Assembly (NCBI GenBank): GCA_029879945.1
Contig: JAOUPJ010000048.1
Location: 1-15,345 of the forward strand
Length of the DNA: 15,345 nt
Reading direction: 5' to 3'
From: Gammaproteobacteria bacterium
GTDB lineage: Bacteria; Pseudomonadota; Gammaproteobacteria; S012-40
Under the pieces are notes generated by a model. That model saw nothing but the letters and a program-made list of their open reading frames with translations, was not told the origin of the DNA and searched no databases. Positions 1 to 8,542 of this stretch are shown piece after piece (the stretch's first letter is position 1; every line of letters starts with the position of its first letter). The translations under genes and the position numbers were made by a program.

Positions 1-2138
1 CGTTTTCGCTGTAGATCTACCTCTATCACCTTTACCTTAACCACGTCTCCCGTTTTAACAACCAGCCTGGGGTCTTTGACATACTGCTCGGAAAGGGCGG
101 AGATATGGACCAGTCCATCCTGATGAACACCGATATCCACGAATGCACCAAAATTGGTCACATTGGTAACCACACCCTCCAAAATCATATCGGGTTTCAA
201 GTCGCTTGGATTTTCGATGCCATCTTTGAATGTGGCTGATTTGAATTCAGGTCTGGGATCTCGGCCAGGTTTATCCAGTTCTAGCAGTATATCTCTGACG
301 GTTGGTTCACCAAATTTCTCATCCACATAGTGTGAGGCATTGGCGCTTTTCAGAAACGCGGTATCTCCGATGAGGCTTTGCACGGATTTTCCGGATACTT
401 CACAGATTCGGTTGACTACTTCATATGCCTCGGGGTGAACTGCGCTGGCATCCAGAGGATTGGAGCCATTGGGTATACGTAGGAACCCGGCACATTGTTC
501 GTAGGCCTTGTCCCCCAGTCTGGGGACTTGCTTAATTTCGTCTCTGGATTTAAAGGCACCATGCTTATCGCGATAAGAGACAATATTTTTTGCGATGCTT
601 TGACTGAGTCCCGACACGTAGGCAAGAAGACTCGGTGACGCGGTATTCACATCCACGCCCACCGCGTTCACACAGTCTTCCACCACATGATCCAATTCTC
701 GCGATAGCGCACTCTGGTTTACATCATGTTGATACTGGCCGACACCAATGGACTTAGGATCTATCTTGACGAGTTCAGCGAGGGGATCTTGTAGTCGACG
801 TGCAATGGAAACCGCGCCTCGTAGGGAAACGTCCAGCTCAGGAAATTCATTTGCTGCCAGTTGGGAGGCCGAATAGACCGATGCCCCTGCCTCAGATACG
901 ACAATCTTTGCGAGTTTCTGCTTCGGCAACATTTTTAATAGATCATTGGCAAGCTTTTCGGTTTCCCGGGATGCGGTGCCGTTACCTATGGCAATCAATT
1001 CACAGGCGTGTTTCTCACAAAGAGCTGCGAGTGTATGCAGGGAACGGTCCCATTGATTTTGTGGTGCATGCGGATAGATGGTGGCGGTATCCACCAATTT
1101 CCCCGTCTTATCGATCACGGCCACTTTGACCCCTGTACGATAACCGGGATCCAGTCCCAATGTAGTACGTGCGCCGGCAGGCGCTGCCAGGAGCAAGTCT
1201 TTTAAATTATTGGCAAAGACATGGATGGCCTCTTTTTCCGCATTTTCGCGTAGTATCACTTTAAGCTCGGTTGAGAGCCGAATCGCAAATTTAAGTCGCC
1301 AGGCATAGCGTGCTGTTTCCCACAGCCAGCTATTGGATGAATCGATTTTGAACCGCTCGGCGACGCGAGAAATACCATGCTCATGGTCTCCCAGCGCCTG
1401 ATACTCACCCTCGGGCATTTTGAAAACCAGCTCCAGTTTTAGCACGTCTTCTGTGCGGCCACGAAACATGGCCAAAGCACGATGTGAGGGGATTGTTTTG
1501 AGTAATTGTGCGTTATCAAAGTAATCAGAAAACTTATTGCCTTCTTCTTCTTTGCCTTTAATCACTTGAGACTGCAGCATAGCGTTTTCCCAAACATAGT
1601 CACGTAATTGCTGACTTAGCTCGGCGTCTTCCGCAAAGTCTTCCATCAGGATTTGACGTGCGCCTTCCAGTGCGGTCTCTACCGAATCTACGCCTTTTTC
1701 CGCGTCGAGAAATTTTTCTGCCTCACTTTCTGGGACAAGACTGTGATCTTTCAGCAGGGCATAGGCCAGGGGCTCCAGGCCTGCCTCACGGGCGATCTGT
1801 GCTTTGGTTCGTCTCTTAGGCATATAGGGACGATAGAGATCTTCCAGTCGGGTCTTGGTGTCGGCCTCAAGTATTTGTTTTTGCAGCTCAGGATTCAATT
1901 TTCCCTGCTCTTCAATACTGCGCAGCACTGTCTCACGTCTTTCGTCCAATTCACGTAAATAGATCAGACGCTCTTGAAAATCACGCAGTTGGGTATCATC
2001 TAAACCCCCGGTGGCCTCCTTGCGATAACGGGCGATAAATGGCACAGTCGCACCTTCGTCCAGCAATTTTGTGGCAGCTTCGATCTGCTCCGGACGAACA
2101 TTGAGTTCCTGGGAAATACGGTGAGAGATGGAAATCAT
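1..2138 (-). CDS. tex: Tex, RNA-binding transcription accessory protein (3' end beyond window)
   Basis: Reading leftward from the ATG at 2138-2136, the frame stays open to the window edge (712 codons). Tex proteins are about 770-780 residues, so roughly the last 60 residues are missing. The N-terminal helical Tex domain is recognisable (ARYRKEATGGLDD, RPYMPKRRTKAQIARE). A YqgF/RNase H-like domain begins near residue 326 (TTLGLDPGYRTG), helix-hairpin-helix repeats follow, and an S1 domain starts near residue 648 (EGVVTNVTNFGAFVDIGVHQDGLVHIS) and is cut at VVKVKVIEVDLQRKR. Tex is a cytoplasmic nucleic-acid-binding protein linked to transcription and stress tolerance; its exact role is not settled. 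An AAGGAG ribosome-binding site lies 11 bases upstream. The gene is divergent from the globin gene. Identification is firm; the function is from family knowledge. Confidence 0.95.
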   Translation of the reverse strand, partial: MISISHRISQELNVRPEQIEAATKLLDEGATVPFIARYRKEATGGLDDTQLRDFQERLIYLRELDERRETVLRSIEEQGKLNPELQKQILEADTKTRLEDLYRPYMPKRRTKAQIAREAGLEPLAYALLKDHSLVPESEAEKFLDAEKGVDSVETALEGARQILMEDFAEDAELSQQLRDYVWENAMLQSQVIKGKEEEGNKFSDYFDNAQLLKTIPSHRALAMFRGRTEDVLKLELVFKMPEGEYQALGDHEHGISRVAERFKIDSSNSWLWETARYAWRLKFAIRLSTELKVILRENAEKEAIHVFANNLKDLLLAAPAGARTTLGLDPGYRTGVKVAVIDKTGKLVDTATIYPHAPQNQWDRSLHTLAALCEKHACELIAIGNGTASRETEKLANDLLKMLPKQKLAKIVVSEAGASVYSASQLAANEFPELDVSLRGAVSIARRLQDPLAELVKIDPKSIGVGQYQHDVNQSALSRELDHVVEDCVNAVGVDVNTASPSLLAYVSGLSQSIAKNIVSYRDKHGAFKSRDEIKQVPRLGDKAYEQCAGFLRIPNGSNPLDASAVHPEAYEVVNRICEVSGKSVQSLIGDTAFLKSANASHYVDEKFGEPTVRDILLELDKPGRDPRPEFKSATFKDGIENPSDLKPDMILEGVVTNVTNFGAFVDIGVHQDGLVHISALSEQYVKDPRLVVKTGDVVKVKVIEVDLQRK

Positions 2139-2284
2139 TTAGAAAACAACTCCTTGTAAATAGGGCTTGTTCTAGCGTGCAAGCTCGCGGTTTAGCGGCG
2201 GCCAGTTTACCAGTGTTTTTGACGAATGGAAGTGAAAAGACGGGTTTGTTGGCAGATGAAATTAATGGTGAAAAATTAGGCTTT

Positions 2285-2674
2285 ATGATTAATGAATCCC
2301 TTTCCCCTTATAACAAACTGGGTGGTGATGCAGCGGTGCGGGAGCTGGTCGACCGTTTCTACGACTATATGGACACGCTGCCAGAAGCGCAGGGAATCAG
2401 GCGTTTACATCCCGCCGATTTGACGGGTTCACGAGATAAGCTCTATAAATTCTTGTCTGGCTGGTTGGGAGGTCCGTCGCTCTATATGCAGGAATACGGT
2501 CATCCCCGACTACGCGCCAGGCATTTACCGTTCAAAATTGCAGAGGCAGAGCGGGATGCCTGGATGTTGTGTATGGAAAAGGCGATGGAAGATATGGGCG
2601 TAGACGATCCGCTAATGAAATCGCATCTTATTCAGTCATTGTGGAAAACGGCAGATCATATGCGCAATGTTTAG
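2285..2674 (+). CDS. Group 2 truncated haemoglobin
   Basis: This 129-residue protein matches group II (GlbO-like) truncated haemoglobins in length and motifs. Visible features are the opening YNKLGGDAAVRELVDRFYDYMD with the B-helix Phe-Tyr pair (Tyr26 as B10), the proximal haem-ligand His80 in LRARHLPFKI, and Trp93 in AERDAWMLCM, the G8 Trp typical of groups II and III. Such proteins bind O2 or NO and are thought to act in oxygen or nitric-oxide handling in the cytoplasm. I chose the ATG at 2285 because it gives the normal family length. An in-frame GTG at 2177 would add 36 residues with no globin character. The ribosome-binding site is weak (TTAGG, 4 bases before the ATG). The stop overlaps the stop of the convergent isochorismatase-family gene by 4 bases. 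Confidence 0.9.
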   Translation: MINESLSPYNKLGGDAAVRELVDRFYDYMDTLPEAQGIRRLHPADLTGSRDKLYKFLSGWLGGPSLYMQEYGHPRLRARHLPFKIAEAERDAWMLCMEKAMEDMGVDDPLMKSHLIQSLWKTADHMRNV

Positions 2675-3279
2675 GCTGCCATTTGTAGTTCATGGACGAA
2701 CTGATATTTGTCCATCACCTGGGCATACAAAGGAAGGATATGCTCGCAGTAAAACTTTTGCTCAAATACAGTACGAGACAGGGTACAGTCTGAAAGCACA
2801 ACCACATTTAATCCCAAATCGGAGGCAGCTCGTGCGGTACTGTCTATACAAATAGATGTGTACAAACCAGCCAAGACAATATTCTCAATGTTCTGATCTG
2901 CTATAAAGTCTAGAACCTTTGTATGGTTCAGCGCGTTGTAGTTGCGTTTACCCTTCATCTCCACAATGCGTTGTCCGAACTGAGTCAATTCAACCGATGT
3001 TTCTTCGCCAAAGGAATCGCGCAATAAGGCATTTTTTCCTCGAATGGTGTTGGCAAAGCCGACTCGGGCAGGTAACTCCTGAAAATTCCGACTGAAGGAC
3101 ATGGGGGTAAAGAGTATGGGTAAGGGGAGTTCGTAGACCAGGTTGACGAGTTCAACGGTATTGTTTTTGAGTTTTTCTACAGACGAAGATTCTGCCACCT
3201 CCGAATAAAGAGCCCCTGATGGCAAAAGAAAATCATTCTGATAGCCCATCATAATTAGGGCGGTCGCAGAAATATCCAT
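2671..3279 (-). CDS. Isochorismatase-family cysteine hydrolase-like protein, catalytic Asp replaced by Gly
   Basis: This 202-residue protein has the isochorismatase/nicotinamidase alpha-beta fold signature: ALIMMGYQNDFLLPSGAL at the N-terminus, KRNYNAL in the middle and LAGLYTSICIDSTARAASDLG around the nucleophile. Family members use an Asp-Lys-Cys triad. Lys111 and Cys144 are present. The first-motif position that is Asp in PncA (VDVQNDF) is Gly12 here (MGYQNDF, codon GGC). The protein may therefore be catalytically altered, act on an unusual substrate, or belong to a subfamily where Gly is normal. The substrate cannot be deduced. The ATG at 3279 is preceded by a good GAGGT ribosome-binding site. 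It is divergent from the EamA transporter gene, but no functional link is evident. The family call is firm. Confidence 0.87.
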   Translation of the reverse strand: MDISATALIMMGYQNDFLLPSGALYSEVAESSSVEKLKNNTVELVNLVYELPLPILFTPMSFSRNFQELPARVGFANTIRGKNALLRDSFGEETSVELTQFGQRIVEMKGKRNYNALNHTKVLDFIADQNIENIVLAGLYTSICIDSTARAASDLGLNVVVLSDCTLSRTVFEQKFYCEHILPLYAQVMDKYQFVHELQMAA

Positions 3280-3370
3280 TGGCTTTACCTCACGCCTTGT
3301 TTTCTTGGCATTTTTCTCGTAAACAGTCGTGTTACCTAGACTATTTCGGCAAGATCTACTTTTTTTTAAC

Positions 3371-3400
3371 CTGACAAGTCTGGGTTAATTCATTTACACT
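3371..3400 (+). promoter_or_regulatory. Candidate sigma70 promoter for the EamA-DUF2461 pair
   Basis: CTGACA (3371-3376) and TACACT (3395-3400) are separated by 18 bases. Transcription would start near 3407, about 26 bases before the GTG at 3433. Called from pattern only. Confidence 0.4.
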
Positions 3401-3432
3401 GAAAAAATTAGGCCTTTCGACTCCTAAAGAAT

Positions 3433-4311
3433 GTGAATATTCCCATGGACTGGTTCCTTATTGCGCTGATCTCTGCGTTTTGTCTCGCCTCGGCCGATGC
3501 GGCACAAAAACACCTATTCCTGAACTACACCAGTCTGGAGCTTTTGATTGTTCGTTTTGGTATTTCTGGTATTTTGCTTTTACCTCTTTTCTTTATTAAT
3601 CCTATGCCGCCTTTGGAAAAGGGCTTCATCTTGTGGATGGGCCTAATGGTTCCGTTGGAGTTATTGGCCATGTGGCTGTATGTGACAGCCGTTCGCGATT
3701 CTCCGTTACATCTTACGGTGCCTTATCTGGCTTTCACGCCAGTGATCAATATATTGACTGGCTATCTGATCCTCGACGAATCTGTCTCTTTACTCGGTGC
3801 AACGGGAATACTGGTTGTTGTATTGGGAACCTATTTGTTGAACACAGACACGGAACATACTCATTGGCTCGATCCCTTCAAAGCCGTGTTTAAGGAGACG
3901 GGGTCCCGGAAAATGCTGATGGCGGCTGTGGTCTATAGTTTGACTTCGGTGGGGAGTAAAGCCGCCATGCAGTACACCACACCAGAAATATTTGGACCCA
4001 CGTATTTTGTGGTGATTGGCTTTGCAATTATTGTTATTGCCTTATTATATAATCCTGCCTCATTGAAGGTGTTAACACATAGTTATGCCAGCCATATTCT
4101 AGTCGCGGGTTTGATGGCCGCCATGGTTGTGACCCATTTTATAGCGATTGCCAAGGTAGAGGTGGCCTATTTCATTACTGTCAAGCGCACGAGTTTACTA
4201 TTTGGAATTATTTTCGGCGCACTGTTTTTTAAGGAACCACGTCTAGCAAAAAATCTGAGCGCCGGAGTATTGATGGTTACCGGCGTGCTGTTTATACTGG
4301 TGACCGAATAG
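3433..4311 (+). CDS. EamA/DMT-family membrane transporter
   Basis: This 292-residue protein is very hydrophobic and follows the ten-helix, two-repeat layout of the drug/metabolite transporter superfamily. The first EamA repeat covers about residues 6-136 and ends in the typical PYLAFTPVINILTGYLILDE...GTYLL pattern. The second covers about 160-290 and contains VAYFITVKRTSLLFGIIFGALFFKE, the conserved last-repeat signature. It is an inner-membrane exporter or importer of small metabolites; the substrate cannot be predicted. The start could be GTG at 3433 or ATG at 3445; neither has a clear ribosome-binding site, and the difference is four residues. The stop codon overlaps the ribosome-binding site of the downstream DUF2461 gene, so the two are probably cotranscribed and translationally coupled. 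Confidence 0.9.
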   Translation: MNIPMDWFLIALISAFCLASADAAQKHLFLNYTSLELLIVRFGISGILLLPLFFINPMPPLEKGFILWMGLMVPLELLAMWLYVTAVRDSPLHLTVPYLAFTPVINILTGYLILDESVSLLGATGILVVVLGTYLLNTDTEHTHWLDPFKAVFKETGSRKMLMAAVVYSLTSVGSKAAMQYTTPEIFGPTYFVVIGFAIIVIALLYNPASLKVLTHSYASHILVAGLMAAMVVTHFIAIAKVEVAYFITVKRTSLLFGIIFGALFFKEPRLAKNLSAGVLMVTGVLFILVTE

Positions 4312-4315
4312 GAGG
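4310..4315 (+). promoter_or_regulatory. Strong ribosome-binding site overlapping the transporter stop codon
   Basis: AGGAGG overlaps the TAG stop (4309-4311) of the transporter gene. It lies 6 bases before the ATG at 4322 but only 3 before the GTG at 4319, so it favours the ATG as the DUF2461 start and suggests translational coupling. Confidence 0.75.
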
Positions 4316-4321
4316 AAAGTG

Positions 4322-5014
4322 ATGGCAGGCTTCCCGGGGTTTCCGAAGGATTTGTTTAAATTTTTACGTGAGCTGAAAAAAAATAATAATAAAACTTGGT
4401 TTAACGATAACAAACCACGCTATCTACAAAGCGTTGTAGAGCCCATGATCGAATTTATTTCAGTGATGGAAGAACCGTTGCGAAAAATATCACCACATTT
4501 CAGGGTCGATACACGTCGAAATGGTGGCTCCATGTTTCGAATTTATAGAGATACTCGCTTTTCCAAAGTGAAAACACCCTATAAAGAAAATGTGGGTTGT
4601 CAGTTTAGACATGAGCAGGGTAAGGATGCTCATGCGCCAGGTTTTTATGTTCACTTGGAACCCAAGAATGTTTTTTTCGGGGGCGGTTTATGGATGCCGC
4701 CAAATCCAGAACTACACAAGATCAGGCAAATGATAGATGTATTTCCCAAATCTTGGGAGACTGTTATCAATGATAGAAAAATCAAGCAACGTTTTGGTGG
4801 TGTACAGGGTGACGGCTTGAGCCGGCCCCCACAAGGCTTTGCCAAAGATCATCCCTATATCGAAGATCTGAAACGTAAAAGCTTTTACCTGATGCAGGAG
4901 GCAGATGAGTCTTTGGTGACGAGTCCGAAATTTATTAAGGAAGTGGAAAAGTCGTTTCAGGCAACCGCACCTATGATGAAGTTTTTATGCCGCTGTCTGG
5001 AAGTGCCTTATTGA
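4322..5014 (+). CDS. DUF2461 / TIGR02453 family protein of unknown function
   Basis: This 230-residue soluble protein matches the DUF2461 family along its length. It opens with GFPKDLFKFLRELKKNNNKTWFNDNKPRY. A conserved Arg-rich core follows (DTRRNGGSMFRIYRDTRFSKVKTPYKENVG), then GFYVHLEPKNVFFGGGLWMPPNPEL and RPPQGFAKDHPYIEDLKRKSFY. These are the hallmark blocks of the family, whose biochemical role is not known to me. No signal peptide or membrane helix is seen. The ATG at 4322 is preferred over a GTG one codon upstream because of ribosome-binding-site spacing. It is the second gene of a pair with the EamA transporter, and its 3' end overlaps the convergent DUF2288 gene by 7 bases. Confidence 0.9.
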   Translation: MAGFPGFPKDLFKFLRELKKNNNKTWFNDNKPRYLQSVVEPMIEFISVMEEPLRKISPHFRVDTRRNGGSMFRIYRDTRFSKVKTPYKENVGCQFRHEQGKDAHAPGFYVHLEPKNVFFGGGLWMPPNPELHKIRQMIDVFPKSWETVINDRKIKQRFGGVQGDGLSRPPQGFAKDHPYIEDLKRKSFYLMQEADESLVTSPKFIKEVEKSFQATAPMMKFLCRCLEVPY

Positions 5015-5319
5015 ACCGTAATCTCTTGTACTAGAACCCAGGGCGCGACCACAACTGACCAAAAGTGGGCTTGCGTTTGATTCCATTTTTTTGCATGTTC
5101 ATCATGAGCGCGAACAACCAAGCCGGTTTTGATCCAGTCTTCCACGGTTTCCTTGTCATCGAGGGAAAAGGCTTGGGCAGCATTGACTAAATCTAGTTCG
5201 CTATTGATAACAATCAATACACCACGGGCAAAGAAACGCTCCAGTTCTTTCCAGGTAATTTGCCCGGTTTCCAGATTAAGTTTGTGACGTTCCAGGTTCT
5301 GATCTTGGGATTCTGTCAT
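5008..5319 (-). CDS. DUF2288 family protein
   Basis: The protein is 103 residues from the ATG at 5319. The core ITWKELERFFARGVLIVINSELDLVNAAQAFSLDDKETVEDWI and the tail FWSVVVAPWVLVQE are characteristic of DUF2288, a small cytoplasmic family of unknown function common in gammaproteobacteria. The frame is open further upstream (ATG at 5349, and one at 5406 inside the divergent GIY-YIG gene). I prefer 5319 because it gives the usual family length and leaves a 55-base intergenic space. A TATAAT at 5360-5365 on this strand would give a leader of about 34 bases. No clear ribosome-binding site precedes any of the candidate starts, so the start is uncertain. The stop overlaps the end of the DUF2461 gene. 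Confidence 0.82.
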   Translation of the reverse strand: MTESQDQNLERHKLNLETGQITWKELERFFARGVLIVINSELDLVNAAQAFSLDDKETVEDWIKTGLVVRAHDEHAKKWNQTQAHFWSVVVAPWVLVQEITVQ

Positions 5320-5359
5320 AAGATATTGATTTTCATAGTCGTTAAACATCTGTTTGTGT

Positions 5360-5365
5360 ATTATA
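5360..5365 (-). promoter_or_regulatory. Candidate -10 box for the DUF2288 gene
   Basis: A perfect TATAAT reads leftward here, 40 bases before the preferred DUF2288 start. No good -35 box is visible at the expected distance. The plus-strand TATACT (5362-5367) overlaps it but would leave almost no leader for the GIY-YIG gene. Confidence 0.33.
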
Positions 5366-5374
5366 CTGAAACTG

Positions 5375-5659
5375 ATGAGTAAATCCGAGTCTTCCCACTG
5401 GTACATATATATTGTTCACTGCGCTGATCAGACCTACTACACCGGTCTGTGTCGCGATGTACAGCGACGGGTCGATGAGCACAATATGGATGACAAGAAG
5501 GGTGCGCGTTATACCCGGGCCAGGAGACCGGTGAAGCTGGTTTATATGGAAAAGCACTCTACACGAAGCGCTGCGGCAAAACGCGAAGCCGAAATCAAGA
5601 AGCTCTCACATCTACAAAAAAGGCGGCTATGCACTGAAACGAATCAGTGTGACGCGTAA
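5375..5659 (+). CDS. GIY-YIG nuclease superfamily protein, UPF0213 (YhbQ-like)
   Basis: This 94-residue protein is a stand-alone GIY-YIG domain of the UPF0213 type. Visible motifs are WYIYIVHCADQTYYTG (the GIY and YIG strands, with Tyr12 and Tyr22), RRVDEHN (Arg31 as the catalytic Arg), ARYTRARRPVKLVYME and AKREAEIKKL (Glu71 as the metal-binding Glu). The residues needed for nuclease activity therefore appear intact. The E. coli homologue YhbQ is a small DNA-associated protein; the cellular role is poorly defined. The ATG at 5375 starts just before the domain. A TTG seven codons upstream is possible but less likely. The ribosome-binding site is weak. The gene is divergent from the DUF2288 gene. 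Confidence 0.88.
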   Translation: MSKSESSHWYIYIVHCADQTYYTGLCRDVQRRVDEHNMDDKKGARYTRARRPVKLVYMEKHSTRSAAAKREAEIKKLSHLQKRRLCTETNQCDA

Positions 5660-5751
5660 GCAATTTCTATCCAGATTCGGTAGCACCCACTGTAGGGTAG
5701 GCAAATCGCGACTTCATATATCGAGCGAGCGTTTAGAGCAGTGAGCCCTGA

Positions 5752-8502
5752 CTACACTTCGAGTTCGGTATTTTTTTCTTCGTTTATCGGCTGCCTTTTC
5801 TCAGCAAACAATTCTCGCACTCTAGTGAGTAAAGTAACTGAGTCAAAGGGCTTTTGAAGACGAGATCGATATAATTGTTCGTTTCTCCCTCCCACCTGTT
5901 CTTCTGTAAAGCCACTTACCAACTGTATGGGTAGATCCGGAAATTTACTTTGAATCAGATAGGCCACTTGATACCCGTCCATGTTTGGCATGATGATGTC
6001 GCTAATGACCAGATCGACCGACTCACGTTCTAAGATCTTCAGGGCGTCTTCGCCACTTTCTGCTGTGAGGACGCGATAACCTGCATTGTTGAGAATCTTG
6101 TATTCCAGGCATCGTAGGTCTTTTTCATCATCAATGACGAGAATCGTCTCATCTCCTGCCAGCGAATCTCCCATTGTTTCTGGTGCGATAGAGTTGTATT
6201 CTGGCTTATCTAAGATGGCTTGTGGTAGAAAGACAGATACGCGGGTACCCTGGTTCGGCTGTGAGAAAATTTTAATAGCTCCTCGACTACGTTGCACAAA
6301 TCCATACACTTGGGTCATTCCTAGCCCAGTCCCTTTTTGTCCTTTGGTAGTGAAGAAGGGGTCAAAAATGTGTTGTATCTCGTCAGGTGTCATCCCAACT
6401 CCAGTATCACTGATGCATAACAATACATATTTTCCTTTTTCCACTCCCATAGAGGACGCATCGATTTCTGAGAGTTCAACATTTTGGGTGCTAACAATCA
6501 GGTGTCCACCATCGGGCATGGCATGCATAGAATTGATGCACATATTTAGCAGGGCATCTTGTAACTCACTCTGCTCCAGTTTTAGCGGCCAGATATTTTC
6601 TGCTAGCTCATACTTGATTTGAATACGAGGCGTGAGCGTTTTTTCAAGCATATTGCGCTCACTTTCTAGTAGTGCATTAATATCTGTTAAATCGGGTGCG
6701 GTGGGTTCGGTGCGAGCAAAAGAAAGAAGCTTGGAGGTAAGCTTGGAGGCACGCTCACCCGCAGTCAATATGGATGTGACATAACCATACTCTTCTGTAT
6801 CTTTTTTTAGCGTGTGGCGGAGTATGGAGGAAAAGCCCATAATGATAGTGAGAACATTATTGAAGTCATGGGCAATCCCGCCAGTCAATTTTCCTAGGGC
6901 GTCCATTTTCTGAGAGCGTCTGAGCTGCTCATCTTTTTGCGTCTGTTCCGTAATATCCTGAACCATGCCATGAGTGATTAGCGGTTGTCCATTGCCGTCA
7001 TAGCTGGTTTCTGAGTAGGCGCGAACCGTTAGTGTTTCTCCCGTGTTGATATTGACATGGTGAACTTTGTCGAAAGGAGTTTTTTGGGATATGGCCTTCA
7101 TCAGCGCATTCTGAAGTGCTTCGCGCTCATCAATTGGCACCAGTTTGAGAAAGGAATCCGAGGTGGGCGTGAAATGCCTAGGGTCTAGATTAAAGAGCCG
7201 ATAGGTTTCATCTGACCATTTTATGTTGTCTGCAACATGATCGATCTCCCAGCTCCCCAGTTTGGCCATACGTTGGGAATTTCGCAGCTGTGTTTCACTT
7301 TGACTGAGTTCCTGTTCACGCTTGGATATGGTGCCAACCATTGTGTTAAGCACTTGTCCCAAGTCGGCGCATTCCTTGTTAATCTTGCTGAGTGGAAAGC
7401 CTGCGTTTTTGTTACTATCAGGTTGTTTTGCCGAATCGATCAGTTGAAAGATTGGTTTTCTAATAAAATGGTTTAAAACGAAGATCCCAATTGAAATCAT
7501 GGAAATCGCTAAGAGTACAAACATATAGATTAATTGATCGGCAGTGGTGCTGATGGCCTTTGTCAACTCTTCCTTATTTGCGCTCAGCGTTAGGTGTCTA
7601 TCAGCATTTGCCGTCGGCCATAAGAATACGGCCTGCACTTTATTTTCCATGTCAGTCAGGGAGTTAGAGTCTATGTGTACGTCGGTAATTACTCGATTTG
7701 GTTTCGCGAATCTTAGCTCAGATGCGACTAAATGGTCACCCGGATTTTCCAGGCTAAAATTCACTCGACCAATATGAGACAGGTTTTCAAAAAAAACTGA
7801 ATCGAAGTGTGCGGAGGCCAGTAAGAAACCGACAGATTCTGGTTTTCCACTCAGTGTGCCTCGGGTGATTTTGCGAGCTCTTTGTAGTTTGATTGACCCA
7901 TTTTCGCTCAATTCCACTTCTATATCGTTTGTATCAGGGCGGCTTTCAAATTGTTCCAATAAATGCAGAGATAGCGGTATATCTGGCTTTGTGTTACTTA
8001 GCCTCCACGCTCTGGAGAAATTTTCTGTTTCCCATTCCTGGATGCTGCTTGTTTCTTGTGCCTTTGAAACGATACCCGTCCGGATAGCCTGCGGACTTCG
8101 TATTGCATAAGCGATCAAATCACCGTTTTTTGAATAAAATGCGAAACTGCTGATAGAGCTTGATTGTAACTGAGGCCGTAAGATCAGGGCAGCTTTTTTC
8201 TTTTCTCCATCTAAGGAGTTTTTTAAACGCTCTTCACTTTGATATTCGCTGATGAAATAGGCCAGAGATACCATCAATTCGTCTTTTGACGTAAAGTTCA
8301 AAGCACTTTCCAAGTCACTTTTAGAGTGGGAAACTCGACTTTGAAAAGTCGACAAGGAGTGATTGAAATCTCGTGTTACTTGATCCATGTAAAGAGTATT
8401 CAGCGCATTGTTAATGGCAACACCCGCTGCAATCAAGGTAAACAGCACTGTGGTAACCGTAAAGATGCTTATGATTGTTTGCAGTGGAACTGGTTTCGTC
8501 AT
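5752..8502 (-). CDS. Hybrid sensor histidine kinase (periplasmic sensor, PAS, HisKA, HATPase, receiver)
   Basis: This is a 916-residue inner-membrane kinase. A first membrane helix lies at about 9-33, a periplasmic sensor at 34-321 and a second helix at 324-346, followed by a HAMP-like linker. The sensor contains FYSKNGDLIAYAIRS, which resembles double-Cache domains (inference). A PAS domain spans about 412-520 (GSWEIDHVADNIKWSDETYRLF to GMVQDITEQ). The phospho-acceptor is His545 in GGIAHDFNN. The ATPase domain shows the N box (Asn657), DTGVGM (699-704), FDPFFTTK and GTGLGM (724-729). A C-terminal receiver has Asp791/Asp792, phospho-acceptor Asp835 in SDIIMPNMDG, Ser863 and Lys884. All catalytic residues are present. 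There is no DNA-binding output domain, so signals must pass to an unlinked partner. It is divergent from the sugar-binding protein gene, suggesting a shared signal. Confidence 0.94.
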   Translation of the reverse strand: MTKPVPLQTIISIFTVTTVLFTLIAAGVAINNALNTLYMDQVTRDFNHSLSTFQSRVSHSKSDLESALNFTSKDELMVSLAYFISEYQSEERLKNSLDGEKKKAALILRPQLQSSSISSFAFYSKNGDLIAYAIRSPQAIRTGIVSKAQETSSIQEWETENFSRAWRLSNTKPDIPLSLHLLEQFESRPDTNDIEVELSENGSIKLQRARKITRGTLSGKPESVGFLLASAHFDSVFFENLSHIGRVNFSLENPGDHLVASELRFAKPNRVITDVHIDSNSLTDMENKVQAVFLWPTANADRHLTLSANKEELTKAISTTADQLIYMFVLLAISMISIGIFVLNHFIRKPIFQLIDSAKQPDSNKNAGFPLSKINKECADLGQVLNTMVGTISKREQELSQSETQLRNSQRMAKLGSWEIDHVADNIKWSDETYRLFNLDPRHFTPTSDSFLKLVPIDEREALQNALMKAISQKTPFDKVHHVNINTGETLTVRAYSETSYDGNGQPLITHGMVQDITEQTQKDEQLRRSQKMDALGKLTGGIAHDFNNVLTIIMGFSSILRHTLKKDTEEYGYVTSILTAGERASKLTSKLLSFARTEPTAPDLTDINALLESERNMLEKTLTPRIQIKYELAENIWPLKLEQSELQDALLNMCINSMHAMPDGGHLIVSTQNVELSEIDASSMGVEKGKYVLLCISDTGVGMTPDEIQHIFDPFFTTKGQKGTGLGMTQVYGFVQRSRGAIKIFSQPNQGTRVSVFLPQAILDKPEYNSIAPETMGDSLAGDETILVIDDEKDLRCLEYKILNNAGYRVLTAESGEDALKILERESVDLVISDIIMPNMDGYQVAYLIQSKFPDLPIQLVSGFTEEQVGGRNEQLYRSRLQKPFDSVTLLTRVRELFAEKRQPINEEKNTELEV

Positions 8503-8542
8503 TTATAAACTCGCTGAAAACAATAAACTTACAAATAATATC

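Noticed and set aside
800..1958. Several plus-strand open frames of 65-109 codons
   Set aside because: All are shadows of the continuous tex reading frame on the minus strand.
2177..2284. N-terminal extension of the truncated haemoglobin from a GTG
   Set aside because: The 36 added residues have no globin character and would exceed family length; the ATG at 2285 fits.
5320..5406. Upstream start for the DUF2288 gene
   Set aside because: It would overlap the start of the divergent GIY-YIG gene and exceed the family's usual length.
5660..5751. Possible terminator (ACCC-N6-GGGT) between the GIY-YIG and kinase genes
   Set aside because: The stem is only four bases with no T run; I see no convincing terminator here.
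6086..6622. 178-codon open frame on the plus strand
   Set aside because: It lies fully antisense to the kinase ATPase and receiver domains, whose motifs are intact; its translation has no recognisable domain.
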